The notes below the pieces were generated by a model. The model saw only the letters and a program-made list of their open reading frames with translations, was not told the origin of the DNA and did no database searches. A stretch of 64,000 nucleotides of DNA from assembly GCF_001665875.1 (NCBI RefSeq), contig NZ_LZTA01000067.1:1-64000 (forward strand). The letters run 5' to 3'. Below, one piece after another: positions 50,673 to 60,716 of this stretch. The DNA is from Mycobacterium sp. 852002-40037_SCH5390672. GTDB taxonomy: Bacteria; Actinomycetota; Actinomycetes; Mycobacteriales; Mycobacteriaceae. The translations under genes and the position numbers were made by a program. Numbering within the stretch: position 1 is the first letter of the stretch; every line of letters begins with the position of its first letter.

Positions 50673-50993
50673 ATGGTGGCGGGTTCGGGCAGTCGCGCGA
50701 ATCTCAGCGAGAAGGATCTCGTCGAATCGGTTCTTCGGGAACTGAGCGAGGCGGCCGACAAGTGGGAAGCCCTTGTGGCACAGGCCGAAGCCGTCACCTA
50801 CAGCGTCGACTTGGGCGACATTTCCGCGGTAGCGAATTCCGATGGCCGGTTGCTCAAACTGACTTTGCATCCCGGGGTGATGACCGGGTATGGCCACGGA
50901 GAGTTGGCCGAAAGGCTGAACCTCGCGATCACCGCGCTGCGTGAGGAGGCCGAGGCCGAGAACCGGGCGAGTTACGGCGGTCCCCTGCACTGA
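50673..50993 (+). CDS. YbaB/EbfC-like nucleoid-associated protein (Rv0030 type)
   Basis: 106 residues. Helix-sheet-helix: ANLSEKDLVESVLRELSEAA, VTYSVDLGDISAVANSDGRL, LKLTLHPGVMTGYGHGELAE, RLNLAITALREEAEAEN. This is the YbaB DNA-binding fold, often found in mycobacteria beside ESX-type secretion genes. ATG 50673 was used; TTG 50640 is an alternative. It is the last gene of the plus-strand Rv0023-Rv0030-like block. Confidence 0.8.
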   Translation: MVAGSGSRANLSEKDLVESVLRELSEAADKWEALVAQAEAVTYSVDLGDISAVANSDGRLLKLTLHPGVMTGYGHGELAERLNLAITALREEAEAENRASYGGPLH

Positions 50994-51012
50994 CGCTGCG
51001 AGCACCCGGCTG

Positions 51013-51045
51013 TCTTCGCGCGTTTTACGCGCTCATCGACCGGGC
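51013..51045. repeat. 33-bp direct repeat, copy 1
   Basis: Exact copy of 51068-51100. Contains the 6-bp-stem hairpin GCGCGT-TTT-ACGCGC (51018-51032), which could act as a terminator-like structure behind the plus-strand gene. Confidence 0.9.
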
Positions 51046-51067
51046 TTGGCTTGACGGGCCCCGGCTC

Positions 51068-51100
51068 TCTTCGCGCGTTTTACGCGCTCATCGACCGGGC
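51068..51100. repeat. 33-bp direct repeat, copy 2
   Basis: Second exact copy, offset 55 bp. Its hairpin (51073-51087) ends one base before the stop codon of the minus-strand gene, and the last 13 bp are coding. The two copies bracket the convergent gene ends. Confidence 0.9.
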
Positions 51101-51861
51101 CCGGGAGGCCCGGCGAAAGCCTGAGCGATCTGTAACCACTGCTGGGCGTCCGCGCCTTGGGCGGTGATGTCGAGGGCGCTCAGCGGACGCCGTTGGGTGA
51201 CCAGGTAACAGAAATGCTCGGCGGACCCAGTGACTCGCTGCCCGGCTTCGGGCGGCCCCCAGGACCAGGTGTTGCCGCCGGGTCCGCGCAGCTCGACCAA
51301 AAATGGTTCCGCCGGTGGCGCGAGATTGTTGACGGCGAAGGCGAAATCGCGGGTGCGGACCCCCAAGTGAGCGATCGACCGAAGGCGTTCGGTCGCGGGC
51401 CGCGTCACGCCCAGGGCGTCGGCAACATCGAGTCCGTGCGCCCAGGTCTCCATCAGCCGCGCGGTGGCCATCGACGCCGCACTCATCGGCGGCCCAAACC
51501 AGGGAAGTTTGTGACCGGACGGCACCGCGAGCAGCGCTTCGTGCAGCCGTCCCCGGGTGATCCGCCAATCGGCGAGCAGCTCGGCGGGCGCCACGGCAGC
51601 CAGCTCTTCGGCGCCTTTGTCGACGAAGCCCGTCGGGTCGGCGGCCGCACTCGCCAACACTTCGGCGAACCCAGGCTCGTCGGTGACCGAGATCAGGGCG
51701 ACCCGATCGGTCCACAGCAGGTGGCCTATCTGGTGCGCGATGGTCCAGCCGGGCGCCGGCGTCGGGTCGGCCCAGCGTTCTGGCGACAACGGCGCAACCA
51801 GCTCGTCGAGCGCGGCGCTTTCGGCACGCAGGTCGTCGACCATGGGCGCGGGACCGGTCAT
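51088..51861 (-). CDS. TIGR03084/mycothiol-dependent maleylpyruvate isomerase-like protein (Rv0036c type)
   Basis: 257 residues, identical in length to Rv0036c. N-terminal DinB-like four-helix domain with metal ligands in [16 protein letters not shown] (two His) and [19 protein letters not shown] (Glu/His). A C-terminal domain ([34 protein letters not shown]) follows. Members are metal-dependent, probably mycothiol-using enzymes; the substrate is unknown. ATG 51861 was chosen over TTG 51897 for length and start quality. The stop lies inside repeat copy 2. Confidence 0.9.
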   Translation of the reverse strand: MTGPAPMVDDLRAESAALDELVAPLSPERWADPTPAPGWTIAHQIGHLLWTDRVALISVTDEPGFAEVLASAAADPTGFVDKGAEELAAVAPAELLADWRITRGRLHEALLAVPSGHKLPWFGPPMSAASMATARLMETWAHGLDVADALGVTRPATERLRSIAHLGVRTRDFAFAVNNLAPPAEPFLVELRGPGGNTWSWGPPEAGQRVTGSAEHFCYLVTQRRPLSALDITAQGADAQQWLQIAQAFAGPPGPGR

Positions 51862-51898
51862 CGGAGCACTCGACTGTCGGGTGCCGCCGTCGGACAAA

Positions 51899-53212
51899 TC
51901 ACGTCTGTACCTTGGCGATTGTTCGCTTCTCGCCGCGGCGCCCGATAACGCTGTGCACGGCCAAGCCGATCAGGTAGAGCACCGAGCCGAACAGCGCGAA
52001 TGCGGGTGCGTGCCCGTCGTCGGGAATCAAGATGCCGGCCACGGTGATCGAGACGATGAACGCGACCCAGAACAGCGCGTCCTGCACGGCGAAGACATGC
52101 CCGCGAAGAGCATCGTCGACGTCCATCTGGATCGCTGTGTCGGCGCAAAGCTTGACCATCTGTCCGGTGACGCCGAGCAAAAAGCCGCACGCGACCATGA
52201 TTGGAAGCAGCAGCTCGGCGCCGGCGACCTCGATGATCGCCGACGTCGCCAACGCGCCGTTTGCGGTCGCATAGCGCCCCCAGCGCCGGATCGCGGGCGG
52301 TGTCAGGACGTTGGCCAAGAAGGCCCCGAGTCCCGCGGCGCCGAAGAACAGCAAGGCGGTGCCGAATCCCCCGCCCTTGAGGTTGGGTATGTGATGGACG
52401 AGCAACAACACCAGCAGCGAGTTGATGCCGATGACCATCCGGTGGGCGACCAAGCCGGACAGGGTGGCGGCGACCGTGGGACGCTGCGCCACTGTGCGCG
52501 CACCGTGCAGCCAGCCCGTGATCACCGCGTAGATGACCGGCCCATGGATAGCACGCCATGTGTCGTCGGGGCCCAGCACTCGGGCACCGAACCGCCACGA
52601 CAACAGCAACGCGATCGACACGGGAATCGCGGTGATGAACACGATCGCCGAGGCGCCCTTGTCGCTGGCCCCGAGGATGAACCTGGGCACCAGCATGAAG
52701 TTTGCGCCGAAGAACGCCGCGATGGCCCCCGATGCGGTGGCAACCGAGTTCATCGTCACCACCTGCTCACGCGGCACCACATGGGGCAGCGACGCCGACA
52801 GCCCCGACCCGACGAACCGGGACAAACCGTTGGCGAACAGTGCACCCAATAGCAGCGCCACATCGCCGGCTCGCACTGCCAGGATCGTGCCGATCGCCGC
52901 GAACAGGATCAGCCGGCCCACATTGGCGCCGACAAGCACCAGCCGTCGATCCCAACGGTCCATCAGCGCGCCGGCGAACGGTCCCAGTAGCGAGTAGGGC
53001 AAAAACAAAACCGTGAAGGCCCGGGCGATGGAAAGCGGGTCGGCTGCCCGATCCGGGTTAAACAGCAGCGCCCCGGCCAGCGCCGCCTGAAACAAGCCGT
53101 CACCGAACTGGCTCGCAATGCGCACCTGCAGCAGCCGCCAGAAATCCGGCAAACCGCGCACCGACCGCCAAATTTCGACGGGTGCACTGGACTGCATCCG
53201 GGTTGGAATCAC
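51899..53212 (-). CDS. Major facilitator superfamily transporter (Rv0037c type)
   Basis: 437 residues with about 12 hydrophobic segments. The MFS loop motif is in [20 protein letters not shown] (between helices 2 and 3). GTG 53212 or ATG 53197 could start; the first gives the usual length. Likely an exporter or permease of unknown substrate. The gap to the downstream DinB-like gene is 37 nt, so they are probably cotranscribed. Confidence 0.92.
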   Translation of the reverse strand: MIPTRMQSSAPVEIWRSVRGLPDFWRLLQVRIASQFGDGLFQAALAGALLFNPDRAADPLSIARAFTVLFLPYSLLGPFAGALMDRWDRRLVLVGANVGRLILFAAIGTILAVRAGDVALLLGALFANGLSRFVGSGLSASLPHVVPREQVVTMNSVATASGAIAAFFGANFMLVPRFILGASDKGASAIVFITAIPVSIALLLSWRFGARVLGPDDTWRAIHGPVIYAVITGWLHGARTVAQRPTVAATLSGLVAHRMVIGINSLLVLLLVHHIPNLKGGGFGTALLFFGAAGLGAFLANVLTPPAIRRWGRYATANGALATSAIIEVAGAELLLPIMVACGFLLGVTGQMVKLCADTAIQMDVDDALRGHVFAVQDALFWVAFIVSITVAGILIPDDGHAPAFALFGSVLYLIGLAVHSVIGRRGEKRTIAKVQT

Positions 53213-53341
53213 CGAAAACCGACTTCCACGATTGGGGTTGGCAAAGCTCGCGCGATCAGAGCCGTTCCAGTAACACTACAAATCTCCGTGGCCCGCCCCA
53301 TCGATTGCCCTGGGCCACGATGCGCCGGATGCGATGATGGT

Positions 53342-53950
53342 GTGGTGCCGCCGCCGGAGGATCCAGAGGACTACGTCGCCCCCGCCGCGCAACGGGTGCG
53401 CGCGGGCACTTTGCTGCTTGCCAACACCGATCTTCTCGAACCGACGTTTCGGCGCAGCGTGATCTACATCGTCGAGCACAACGACGGAGGCACGCTGGGT
53501 GTCGTATTGAACCGCGCCAGCGAAACCGCGGTGTACAACGTGTTGCCCCAGTGGACCAAGCTGTCGGCCAAGCCGAAGACGATGTTCATCGGAGGACCGG
53601 TGAAGCGTGACGCTGCGCTGTGTCTGGCGACGCTGCGAGTGGGCGCCGATCCCCAGGGCGTGCCAGGCTTACGGCACGTGGACGGCCGGGTGGTCATGGT
53701 CGATCTGGACGCCGATCCGGAACTGATCGCGCCGCTGGTCGAAGGGGTGCGGATCTTCGCGGGCTACTCGGGCTGGACCATCGGTCAGCTTGAAGGTGAG
53801 ATCGAGCGCGACGATTGGATTGTATTGTCCGCGTTGCCATCCGACGTCCTGGTCGGACCGCGGTCCGACCTGTGGGGCCAAGTCTTGCGTCGCCAGCCGC
53901 TGCCGCTGTCGCTGCTCGCCACCCACCCCATCGACATCAGCCGCAACTAG
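53342..53950 (+). CDS. YqgE/AlgH family protein (Rv0038 type)
   Basis: 202 residues, same length as Rv0038. DUF179 core: RVRAGTLLLANTDLLEPTFR, SVIYIVEHNDGGTLGVVLNR, MFIGGPVKRDAALCLATL, IFAGYSGWTIGQLEGEIERD, WIVLSALPSDVLVGPRSDLW. Widely conserved cytoplasmic protein with no firmly known function. Double GTG at 53342/53345; the first was used. Confidence 0.94.
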   Translation: MVPPPEDPEDYVAPAAQRVRAGTLLLANTDLLEPTFRRSVIYIVEHNDGGTLGVVLNRASETAVYNVLPQWTKLSAKPKTMFIGGPVKRDAALCLATLRVGADPQGVPGLRHVDGRVVMVDLDADPELIAPLVEGVRIFAGYSGWTIGQLEGEIERDDWIVLSALPSDVLVGPRSDLWGQVLRRQPLPLSLLATHPIDISRN

Positions 53951-53969
53951 GGCCTTTCCCGGCTTCAGT

Positions 53970-54311
53970 TCAGTGGCACAACTGCGTGCAGCCGGCGCAG
54001 CTTCCGGCGCAGGCGGGCGCAGCCGCTTCCCGGCGCAGCGCGAAGCGCGCGCTTTGCCACGAGCCCGCGGCCAGCGTTCCCAGCGCGCCCACGACGCAGA
54101 CGATGAGCACCACCAGCGCGGTATCTGGGACGGCGGCCATGGCGACCGCGCCACCGGCTGCCAGCATCACCGCGGCCGCCAACTGGGTCGGCGCCATCGC
54201 GCGCAGCGCCAATGCAGTGGCACCGGAATTCCGGTTGTGCGCCAGCGACCAGGTGCCGAACCCCGCCGAGGCCACCGCCGCACACATGCACAGGACGCCC
54301 GCAATCAGCAT
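53970..54311 (-). CDS. Small membrane protein with Cys-rich tail (Rv0039c type)
   Basis: 113 residues, about three to four hydrophobic helices (MLIAGVLCMCAAVASAGFGT, ALRAMAPTQLAAAVMLAAGG, TALVVLIVCVVGALGTLAAG). The C-terminal tail CAGSCAGCTQLCH has four cysteines and a histidine, suggesting metal or disulfide binding (inference). The 3' end is convergent with the YqgE gene 19 nt away. Function unknown. Confidence 0.85.
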   Translation of the reverse strand: MLIAGVLCMCAAVASAGFGTWSLAHNRNSGATALALRAMAPTQLAAAVMLAAGGAVAMAAVPDTALVVLIVCVVGALGTLAAGSWQSARFALRREAAAPACAGSCAGCTQLCH

Positions 54312-54374
54312 GGGGCCACAATACGAGCCGGGTTACCGGCCCGCGCGTCCGGCTCTGCGGGCGTCGGCGCGTCC

Positions 54375-55568
54375 TTAGTGCTGGAGGAACGAGAAGTTCG
54401 GTAGCGGGGGCAGGCCCGGCACCATGGCCAACAGGCTGGGTGCGTGCTGCTGGCCCATCATCGGTGCCTGCGCGGGGAGCCCGACCGGGGCCGCCGGCGA
54501 GGTTTGGGCGAGCGGTACCAGCGGAGTCGCGCCGGGTGCCGGGGCAACCGGGGTCACGGCCGGTGCCGGGCCGGCAGGCGCGACTGGAGCCGCAACCGGC
54601 GCCGGGGCAACCGGAGTCACGGCCGGTGCCGGAGCGGCCGGCGCGACCGGAGCCGGAGCAACCGGGGCGAGCGGAGCAGCGGTGGCAGCCTGGGCGGGCA
54701 GCCCAACCGGCGAGGCAGCGGGTGCCTGGGCCGGCGCCGGAGCCGCCGCGCCGGGGGCGCTTACGCGGAATCCGTTGATGATGGCGTCGGTGGCCGGTGC
54801 GTCGGCGACGCTCACCGCACGATCGGTGGTGACCGACAGCGACACGAGGTACTTGTCGTGACCCGACGTCGCGATGACGTGGCGCCGCGACGTGTTGAGC
54901 GTCAAATCACCGTCGCGGTAGGTGCCCTCGACAATCGACGACGGAAAGCCGCCGAAATCGGTCATCGACGCATTGGTGGGCTGCCACGCCAGAAGCTTCT
55001 GGCTGTCGACGTAGCCGTGGCTGATGGCCTCTTTCGGATCAAAGGCACCGACCAGTTTGTACACCACGACCTGCGCATTTGATGAATAGATGCTGCTGCC
55101 GCGCCGGTCGGCGATCACCGCGAACGCGTCCGGCACATTGGGGTCGGGCACCTGGGTCCAGCGCGCGGGCACCGGCAAGGTGATGTCGAGTGCCTTGAAG
55201 CCCTGGGGCTTCTGCGCCTCGAGCTTCACCCCCTTCGACTGCAGGAATTCATGGATCGTTCCCGACGTCGCGGGAGCCGGAGCCGGAGCCACTGGCGGCA
55301 CGGCGGCAGGCGCCGTTGTTCCCGGGGCCGCGGCGATAGCCGGCGGGACGATCTGGTTGCCGGCCGGCGGGGCCGCGAGGTATCGGCTCGGCGGCACCAG
55401 CTCGGGTCCGAGGTTCTGCGGTGCCTGGGCGGGAACCGCGGGAACGGGTGCTGGCGCCGGAGGCAACGGGTCTGCCGATGCCGTGCCGCCCGCAACAACC
55501 GCCAGACCCATCAGGCCAGCGACCATACCGCCGAGGAGTGCCCGGTGGACGGGGACGATCTCAATCAT
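54375..55568 (-). CDS. mtc28: Secreted proline-rich antigen Mtc28 (LpqN/LpqT-like domain)
   Basis: 397 residues. Signal peptide ([20 protein letters not shown], cleavage after ASA near residue 32), Pro/Ala-rich N-terminal region. Then an LpqN-type domain about 118-282 ([60 protein letters not shown]), then a long repeat tail of PAPVAPAP units. M. tuberculosis Mtc28 is about 310 residues, so the tail is longer here. Secreted T-cell antigen; LpqN-type domains are linked to envelope lipid transport. Confidence 0.92.
   Translation of the reverse strand: MIEIVPVHRALLGGMVAGLMGLAVVAGGTASADPLPPAPAPVPAVPAQAPQNLGPELVPPSRYLAAPPAGNQIVPPAIAAAPGTTAPAAVPPVAPAPAPATSGTIHEFLQSKGVKLEAQKPQGFKALDITLPVPARWTQVPDPNVPDAFAVIADRRGSSIYSSNAQVVVYKLVGAFDPKEAISHGYVDSQKLLAWQPTNASMTDFGGFPSSIVEGTYRDGDLTLNTSRRHVIATSGHDKYLVSLSVTTDRAVSVADAPATDAIINGFRVSAPGAAAPAPAQAPAASPVGLPAQAATAAPLAPVAPAPVAPAAPAPAVTPVAPAPVAAPVAPAGPAPAVTPVAPAPGATPLVPLAQTSPAAPVGLPAQAPMMGQQHAPSLLAMVPGLPPLPNFSFLQH
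54538..54632 (-). repeat. 32-bp repeat in mtc28 tail
   Basis: A 32-bp word occurs at 54538-54569 and 54601-54632 with one mismatch, period 63 bp (21 codons), encoding [10 protein letters not shown] units. Typical of an expanding coding repeat. Confidence 0.8.
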
Positions 55569-55752
55569 CTGCGTCGGTCCTTCCAATGGCTCAGTACCAG
55601 AAGCCGTCGATAGTGGCTGACTGTAACTAGAGGTCAAAGGCGGTGAATAGGCTCGAAACACACCTGGGATGAACCCCTGATCCGCGCGCAACGGAACCGA
55701 GACCAACCTGTGGCCGGCGGACTCGTCGTGTCGGCCCTTATACCCTGTTCAG

Positions 55753-58662
55753 GTGACCGACTCCCCGACCGCTTCGCCGCCAAGCAGCTCTGACGGCGCT
55801 GTGCCCGACTCCGACGCGCCGCCGTATCGCTACACCGCGGCGCTGGCGGGCCGTATCGAGGGCGCGTGGCAGGAGAACTGGGCGAAGCTCGGGACATTCG
55901 ACGTGCCCAATCCGGTCGGATCGCTGGCCCCGGCAGACGGAGCCCCGGTCCCGGACGACAAGTTGTTCGTGCAGGACATGTTTCCCTACCCGTCAGGAGA
56001 GGGTCTGCATGTCGGCCATCCGCTGGGCTACATCGCAACGGACGTGTACGCCCGCTATTACCGGATGACCGGTCGTAACGTGTTGCATGCGTTAGGTTTT
56101 GACGCGTTCGGGTTGCCCGCCGAACAGTACGCGGTGCAGACCGGCACCCATCCGCGCACCCGTACCGAGGCCAACGTCGTGAATTTCCGGCGCCAACTGG
56201 GTCGCCTGGGCCTCGGCCACGACAGGCGGCGCAGCTTCTCCACCACCGACGTCGAGTTCTACAAGTGGACCCAGTGGATCTTCCTGCAGATCTATAACGC
56301 TTGGTTCGACACGGCCGCCAACAAGGCCCGCCCCATCGCCGAGCTGGTCGCCGAATTCGATTCCGGTGTCCGCGCCCTCGAGGACGGGCGGGACTGGGCC
56401 GGGCTTTCAGCGGGGGAGCGGGCCGACGTGATCGACGGCCACCGGTTGGTCTACCGGGCCGACTCGATGGTGAATTGGTGTCCCGGTCTGGGCACCGTCC
56501 TGGCGAACGAAGAGGTCACCGCCGACGGACGCAGCGACCGCGGCAATTTCCCGGTATTCCGGAAACGCTTGCGGCAGTGGATGATGCGAATCACCGCGTA
56601 CTCCGATCGGCTGCTCGACGACCTCGACGTACTGGACTGGCCCGAACCGGTCAAGACCATGCAGCGCAACTGGATCGGTCGCTCCACCGGGGCCAAAGCG
56701 CTGTTCGCCGCGACCGGAGCCGATGGCGCGACGGTCGATATCGAGGTGTTCACCACCCGGCCGGACACGCTTTTCGGCGCCACCTACTTGGTGCTGGCCC
56801 CAGAACACGACCTGGTCGACGGGTTGGTGGCCGCGGCCTGGCCGGACGGCACCGACCCGCGTTGGACGTATGGCGCCGCCACACCGGGGGAGGCCGTCGC
56901 CGCCTACCGGCAGGCGATCGGGTCGAAGTCAGACCTCGAGCGCCAGGAGAGCAAGGTGAAGACCGGCGTCTTCCTGGGCAGCTATGCCGTCAATCCCACC
57001 AACGGGAAGCCGGTGCCGATCTTCATTGCCGATTACGTGTTGGCCGGGTACGGGACCGGAGCGATCATGGCTGTCCCGGGCCACGACCAGCGTGACTGGG
57101 ACTTCGCCCGCGAGTTCGGCCTCCCGATCGTGGAAGTCATTGCCGGCGGCGATATTTCGGAGTCCGCCTACGCTGGCGACGGGGTGCTGGTCAACTCCGG
57201 CTACCTCGACGGATTGGATGTGGCCGCGGCCAAGGAAAAGATCACCGCCCGCTTGGAGGCTGAAGGCCGCGGCTGGGCGCGCGTCGAATTCAAGTTGCGC
57301 GATTGGCTTTTCGCCCGCCAGCGGTATTGGGGCGAACCGTTCCCCATCGTCTACGACGCTGACGGGCGCGCGCATGCGCTTTCCGAAGCCGCGCTGCCGG
57401 TCGAGCTGCCCGACGTGCCGGATTACTCGCCCGTGCTGTTCGAGCCCGACGACGCCGGCAGCGAGCCGTCGCCGCCGTTGGCCAAGGCGACGGATTGGGT
57501 ACACGTCGAGCTGGACCTGGGCGACGGCCTGAAGCCCTACAGCCGCGACACCAACGTGATGCCGCAGTGGGCCGGCAGTTCCTGGTATGAACTGCGCTAC
57601 ACCGATCCGCATAACTCGGAAAGGTTCTGCGACAAGGAAAATGAGGCCTACTGGATGGGTCCGCGGCCGGCCGAGCATGGGCCGCAGGATCCGGGTGGGG
57701 TCGACTTGTACGTCGGCGGGGCCGAACACGCGGTGCTGCACCTGCTCTATGCGCGGTTCTGGCACAAGGTTTTATACGACCTGGGCCACGTGAGTTCTCG
57801 CGAGCCGTATCGCCGATTGGTCAACCAGGGCTACATCCAGGCCTTCGCCTACACCGACTCGCGCGGGTCGTACGTGCCGGCGGAAGAGGTGGTGGAACGG
57901 GACGGCCGTTTCGTCTACCGGGGGCCCGGGGGAGAGGTCGAAGTTTTTCAGGAGTTCGGCAAAATCGGTAAGAGCCTGAAGAATTCGATCTCACCCGACG
58001 AGATCTGCGACGACTACGGCGCCGACACACTGCGGGTGTACGAGATGTCGATGGGCCCGCTGGAGGCCTCCAGGCCCTGGGCGACCAAGGACGTCGTAGG
58101 GGCCCATCGCTTCCTGCAGCGTGTGTGGCGTTTGGTGGTCGACGAGCAGACCGGTGACACGCGTGTCGTCGACGGGGCCGCCCAAGAGTTGACGACCGAC
58201 ACGCTTCGAGCACTGCATCGCACCATCGCCGGTGTTGCGGAAGACTATGCTGCACTGCGCAATAACACCGCCGCGGCCAAACTGATCGAATACACCAACC
58301 ATCTCACCAAGGATCACCGTGATGCGGTGCCCCGCGCGGCGGTCGAGCCGCTGGTGTTGATGTTGGCGCCCCTGGCCCCGCATATGGCCGAGGAGTTGTG
58401 GCTGCGACTGGGCAACCAGACCCCGCTGGCGCACGGACCGTTCCCGGTTGCCGACCCCGCTTACCTGGTCGACGACACGGTGGAGTACCCGGTGCAGGTG
58501 AACGGCAAAGTGCGCGGGCGAGTGTTGGTGGCCGCCGATGCCGATCAGGACACACTGAAGGCCGCCGCGCTTGCCGATGACAAGGTCCAGGCATTTTTGG
58601 CGGGTGCCAACCCGCGCAAGGTGATCGTGGTCCCCGGCCGGCTGGTCAACCTGGTCGTGTAG
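55753..58662 (+). CDS. leuS: Leucyl-tRNA synthetase
   Basis: 969 residues, class I synthetase. HIGH-type motif H86-V-G-H89 in [13 protein letters not shown]. The editing (CP1) domain carries [19 protein letters not shown]. The second ATP motif is K-I-G-K-S (737-741; KMSKS variant) in [13 protein letters not shown] tRNA-binding C-terminal domain ends [14 protein letters not shown] start; the Pro/Ser-rich first 20 residues are typical of the mycobacterial protein. The adjacent tRNA-Leu gene is elsewhere (36192). Confidence 0.97.
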   Translation: MTDSPTASPPSSSDGAVPDSDAPPYRYTAALAGRIEGAWQENWAKLGTFDVPNPVGSLAPADGAPVPDDKLFVQDMFPYPSGEGLHVGHPLGYIATDVYARYYRMTGRNVLHALGFDAFGLPAEQYAVQTGTHPRTRTEANVVNFRRQLGRLGLGHDRRRSFSTTDVEFYKWTQWIFLQIYNAWFDTAANKARPIAELVAEFDSGVRALEDGRDWAGLSAGERADVIDGHRLVYRADSMVNWCPGLGTVLANEEVTADGRSDRGNFPVFRKRLRQWMMRITAYSDRLLDDLDVLDWPEPVKTMQRNWIGRSTGAKALFAATGADGATVDIEVFTTRPDTLFGATYLVLAPEHDLVDGLVAAAWPDGTDPRWTYGAATPGEAVAAYRQAIGSKSDLERQESKVKTGVFLGSYAVNPTNGKPVPIFIADYVLAGYGTGAIMAVPGHDQRDWDFAREFGLPIVEVIAGGDISESAYAGDGVLVNSGYLDGLDVAAAKEKITARLEAEGRGWARVEFKLRDWLFARQRYWGEPFPIVYDADGRAHALSEAALPVELPDVPDYSPVLFEPDDAGSEPSPPLAKATDWVHVELDLGDGLKPYSRDTNVMPQWAGSSWYELRYTDPHNSERFCDKENEAYWMGPRPAEHGPQDPGGVDLYVGGAEHAVLHLLYARFWHKVLYDLGHVSSREPYRRLVNQGYIQAFAYTDSRGSYVPAEEVVERDGRFVYRGPGGEVEVFQEFGKIGKSLKNSISPDEICDDYGADTLRVYEMSMGPLEASRPWATKDVVGAHRFLQRVWRLVVDEQTGDTRVVDGAAQELTTDTLRALHRTIAGVAEDYAALRNNTAAAKLIEYTNHLTKDHRDAVPRAAVEPLVLMLAPLAPHMAEELWLRLGNQTPLAHGPFPVADPAYLVDDTVEYPVQVNGKVRGRVLVAADADQDTLKAAALADDKVQAFLAGANPRKVIVVPGRLVNLVV

Positions 58663-58668
58663 CGCCGC

Positions 58669-59340
58669 CTAGCGCTGGGTGGGTCGCAGCACCACCTCGT
58701 GGACGTGCCCGTCGGGCGGGGTGGCCACCGCATGAGCGACCGCGGCCGCGACCGTCTCGGGCTTCAAAAAGTTGGCGGGGTCATACGTGCCGCCCTCGAA
58801 CTCGACGAGTTCTCGCTGCATGTCGCTGTCGGTTCGGCCCGGATAGATCGTCGTCACCCGCAACTCCGGTTCGGCACTGCGCAGCGAGTCCGCGAAGGCG
58901 CGCAGCGCGAACTTACTGGCCGAATACGAAGCCATACCCCGCGAAGCGTCGCGGCCCGCACCGGAGTTGATGAACACCACCTGGCCGCGCGCCCGTCGCA
59001 GCGCCGGCAGCAGCGCCAGGGTAAGTTCCACCGGTCCAAAGACGTTCACGGCGAACGTGGCACGCCATTCGTCGACGTTGGAGTCGGCGACGCTGCCGGG
59101 TATGGCCAATCCCGCGTTGTGCACCAGTACGTCGAGTTCGTCCACGATTTCGCAGGTGGCTTCGATATCGCCGGAGTCGGTGAGGTCCAGTGGAAACGTG
59201 GTGGCGCCGAGCCGCTCTGCGACAGCGTCGAGCCGATCGGATGGTCGGCCGGCCAGCAGCAGGGTGTGCGTGGGGGCCAGCGCCGCGGCGATTGCCGAAC
59301 CGATACCGCCGCCGGCGCCGGTGATGAGTGCATTGGGCAT
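58669..59340 (-). CDS. Short-chain dehydrogenase/reductase
   Basis: 223 residues, classical SDR. Cofactor motif TGAGGGIGSA (7-16), HNAG, catalytic S126, Y139 and K143 in ASYSASKFAL. ATG 59340 begins MPNALITGAG. NADP preference is suggested by the AGRPSDR loop after the second strand (inference). It is convergent with leuS (6-nt gap) and downstream of marR on the same strand, so it may be controlled by that regulator. Not present at this position in M. tuberculosis as far as I recall. Confidence 0.92.
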   Translation of the reverse strand: MPNALITGAGGGIGSAIAAALAPTHTLLLAGRPSDRLDAVAERLGATTFPLDLTDSGDIEATCEIVDELDVLVHNAGLAIPGSVADSNVDEWRATFAVNVFGPVELTLALLPALRRARGQVVFINSGAGRDASRGMASYSASKFALRAFADSLRSAEPELRVTTIYPGRTDSDMQRELVEFEGGTYDPANFLKPETVAAAVAHAVATPPDGHVHEVVLRPTQR

Positions 59341-59398
59341 GCCCTGCAGCTTACCGACCTCGCAAGCGCAGGCGAAAACTGTTGAAGCGCTGGCCTTT

Positions 59399-59902
59399 TC
59401 AGGCTTCTTTGCGTGCAGGTGGCACGCCGGCAGGTCCGGAGACGGGGTCACCGGAGGCCAGTCGTTCCAGCGGCGCCAGCGCCTGCGTCAGGGTGTTGAG
59501 GTCCGACGCCGGGAGCTGGCTCAGCATCGCGGCCAGGGAAGCGCGTCGATTGGCCAGCGACTCACCGTGAACGGCCCGCCCCCGGGGGGTGATGTCCACG
59601 AGCACCGCACGCAGGTCGGAGGGGTCGCGGGAACGCTTGACCAGCCCGACCTTCTCCAACCGGCGGATCGCCACGGTTGTGGTGGGCGTCCGCACCCGTT
59701 CGTGTGCGGCGAGATCGGTCATCCGGATCGGGCCCTGGTCGAGCAGGGTGACCAGAATCGACAACTGCGCCAGGGTCAGCTCCCCGGCCGCCGCGCCGCT
59801 GGGGTCGCCACGGCGCAGAATCGCAAACAATTTGGACAGCGCTCGATGCAAACCTTCGGCGAGCTCGGCTACCTCGGCCGGGTTCGATTCGCTGTCTGCC
59901 AT
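59399..59902 (-). CDS. MarR-family regulator (Rv0042c type)
   Basis: 167 residues. Winged helix: AGELTLAQLSILVTLLDQGP, RMTDLAAHERVRTPTTTVAI, RRLEKVGLVKRSRDPSDLRA, VLVDITPRGRAVHGE. Dimerisation helices are at both ends. ATG 59902. It lies between the ABC ATPase and SDR genes on the same strand. It probably senses a small phenolic or drug-like ligand, as most MarR proteins do; the ligand is unknown. Confidence 0.93.
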   Translation of the reverse strand: MADSESNPAEVAELAEGLHRALSKLFAILRRGDPSGAAAGELTLAQLSILVTLLDQGPIRMTDLAAHERVRTPTTTVAIRRLEKVGLVKRSRDPSDLRAVLVDITPRGRAVHGESLANRRASLAAMLSQLPASDLNTLTQALAPLERLASGDPVSGPAGVPPARKEA

Positions 59903-59966
59903 AAATCGGGAGTCTATCCCGATATGAGGTGCTTACAAGGGAGCTATTGCCACTAGTTAGTGGAGA

Positions 59967-60716
59967 TCAAAGCACTTGGGACAAAAACCGCTGCAGCCGT
60001 TCGGTCTCTGCCGCTTCGAATATCTCCTCAGGAGGGCCCCATTCCACGACCTTGCCGTGATCCATAAACACGACGGCGTCGGATGCGGACCGTGCGAAGC
60101 CCATTTCGTGGGTCACCACAACCATTGTCATGCCGTCGGCGCCAAGGTCGGCAATGAGTTGCAGTATTCCCTTGACCATTTCGGGATCCAGCGCCGAGGT
60201 CGCCTCGTCGAAAAACATCACCTGTGGCGCCATTGCCAGCGCGCGGGCAATAGCCACTCGCTGTTGTTGGCCGCCCGACAACATGCTCGGGCGGGCACCG
60301 GCCTTGTGCTTCAGGCCAACTCGGTCCAACTGTGTCATCGCCAGGTCGCGGGCTTGGTCGGCCTGCAGACGCCGCAACTTTCGTGGTGCCATCGCCACGT
60401 TGTCCAGCACGCTGCGGTGCGGGAAGAGGTTGAAATGCTGGAACACCATGCCGATACGCTGGCGCAGCTCGTCGGGATCGTCGCGCAGCACCGATTGGCC
60501 ATCCAGCAGAATGTCGCCGCTGTCAGGCTCATACAAGCGGTTCAGGGTGCGCAGCAGTGTCGACTTGCCCGAGCCGGATGGCCCGATGATCGCCACGGTG
60601 CTGCCCGCGGGTGCCTCGATGTCGACGCCGCGCAGCACCTTGCTTCCACCCAGGGTTTGGTGAATGTCTTTGGCCGCCAGCGACACTGACGCACGCCCAT
60701 GGATAACGGAGGTCAC
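59967..60716 (-). CDS. ABC transporter ATP-binding protein, polar amino-acid type (GlnQ-like)
   Basis: 249 residues. Walker A GPSGSGKS (45-52), Q-loop FQHFNLFPHRSVLDN, signature LSGGQQQR, Walker B VMFFDEATSALD and the H-loop VVTHEMGFAR. The sequence closely follows amino-acid importers such as GlnQ/HisP. GTG start overlaps the stop of the fused permease gene (GTGA). Together they form a complete importer. I recall no such transporter at this place in M. tuberculosis. Confidence 0.95.
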   Translation of the reverse strand: MTSVIHGRASVSLAAKDIHQTLGGSKVLRGVDIEAPAGSTVAIIGPSGSGKSTLLRTLNRLYEPDSGDILLDGQSVLRDDPDELRQRIGMVFQHFNLFPHRSVLDNVAMAPRKLRRLQADQARDLAMTQLDRVGLKHKAGARPSMLSGGQQQRVAIARALAMAPQVMFFDEATSALDPEMVKGILQLIADLGADGMTMVVVTHEMGFARSASDAVVFMDHGKVVEWGPPEEIFEAAETERLQRFLSQVL

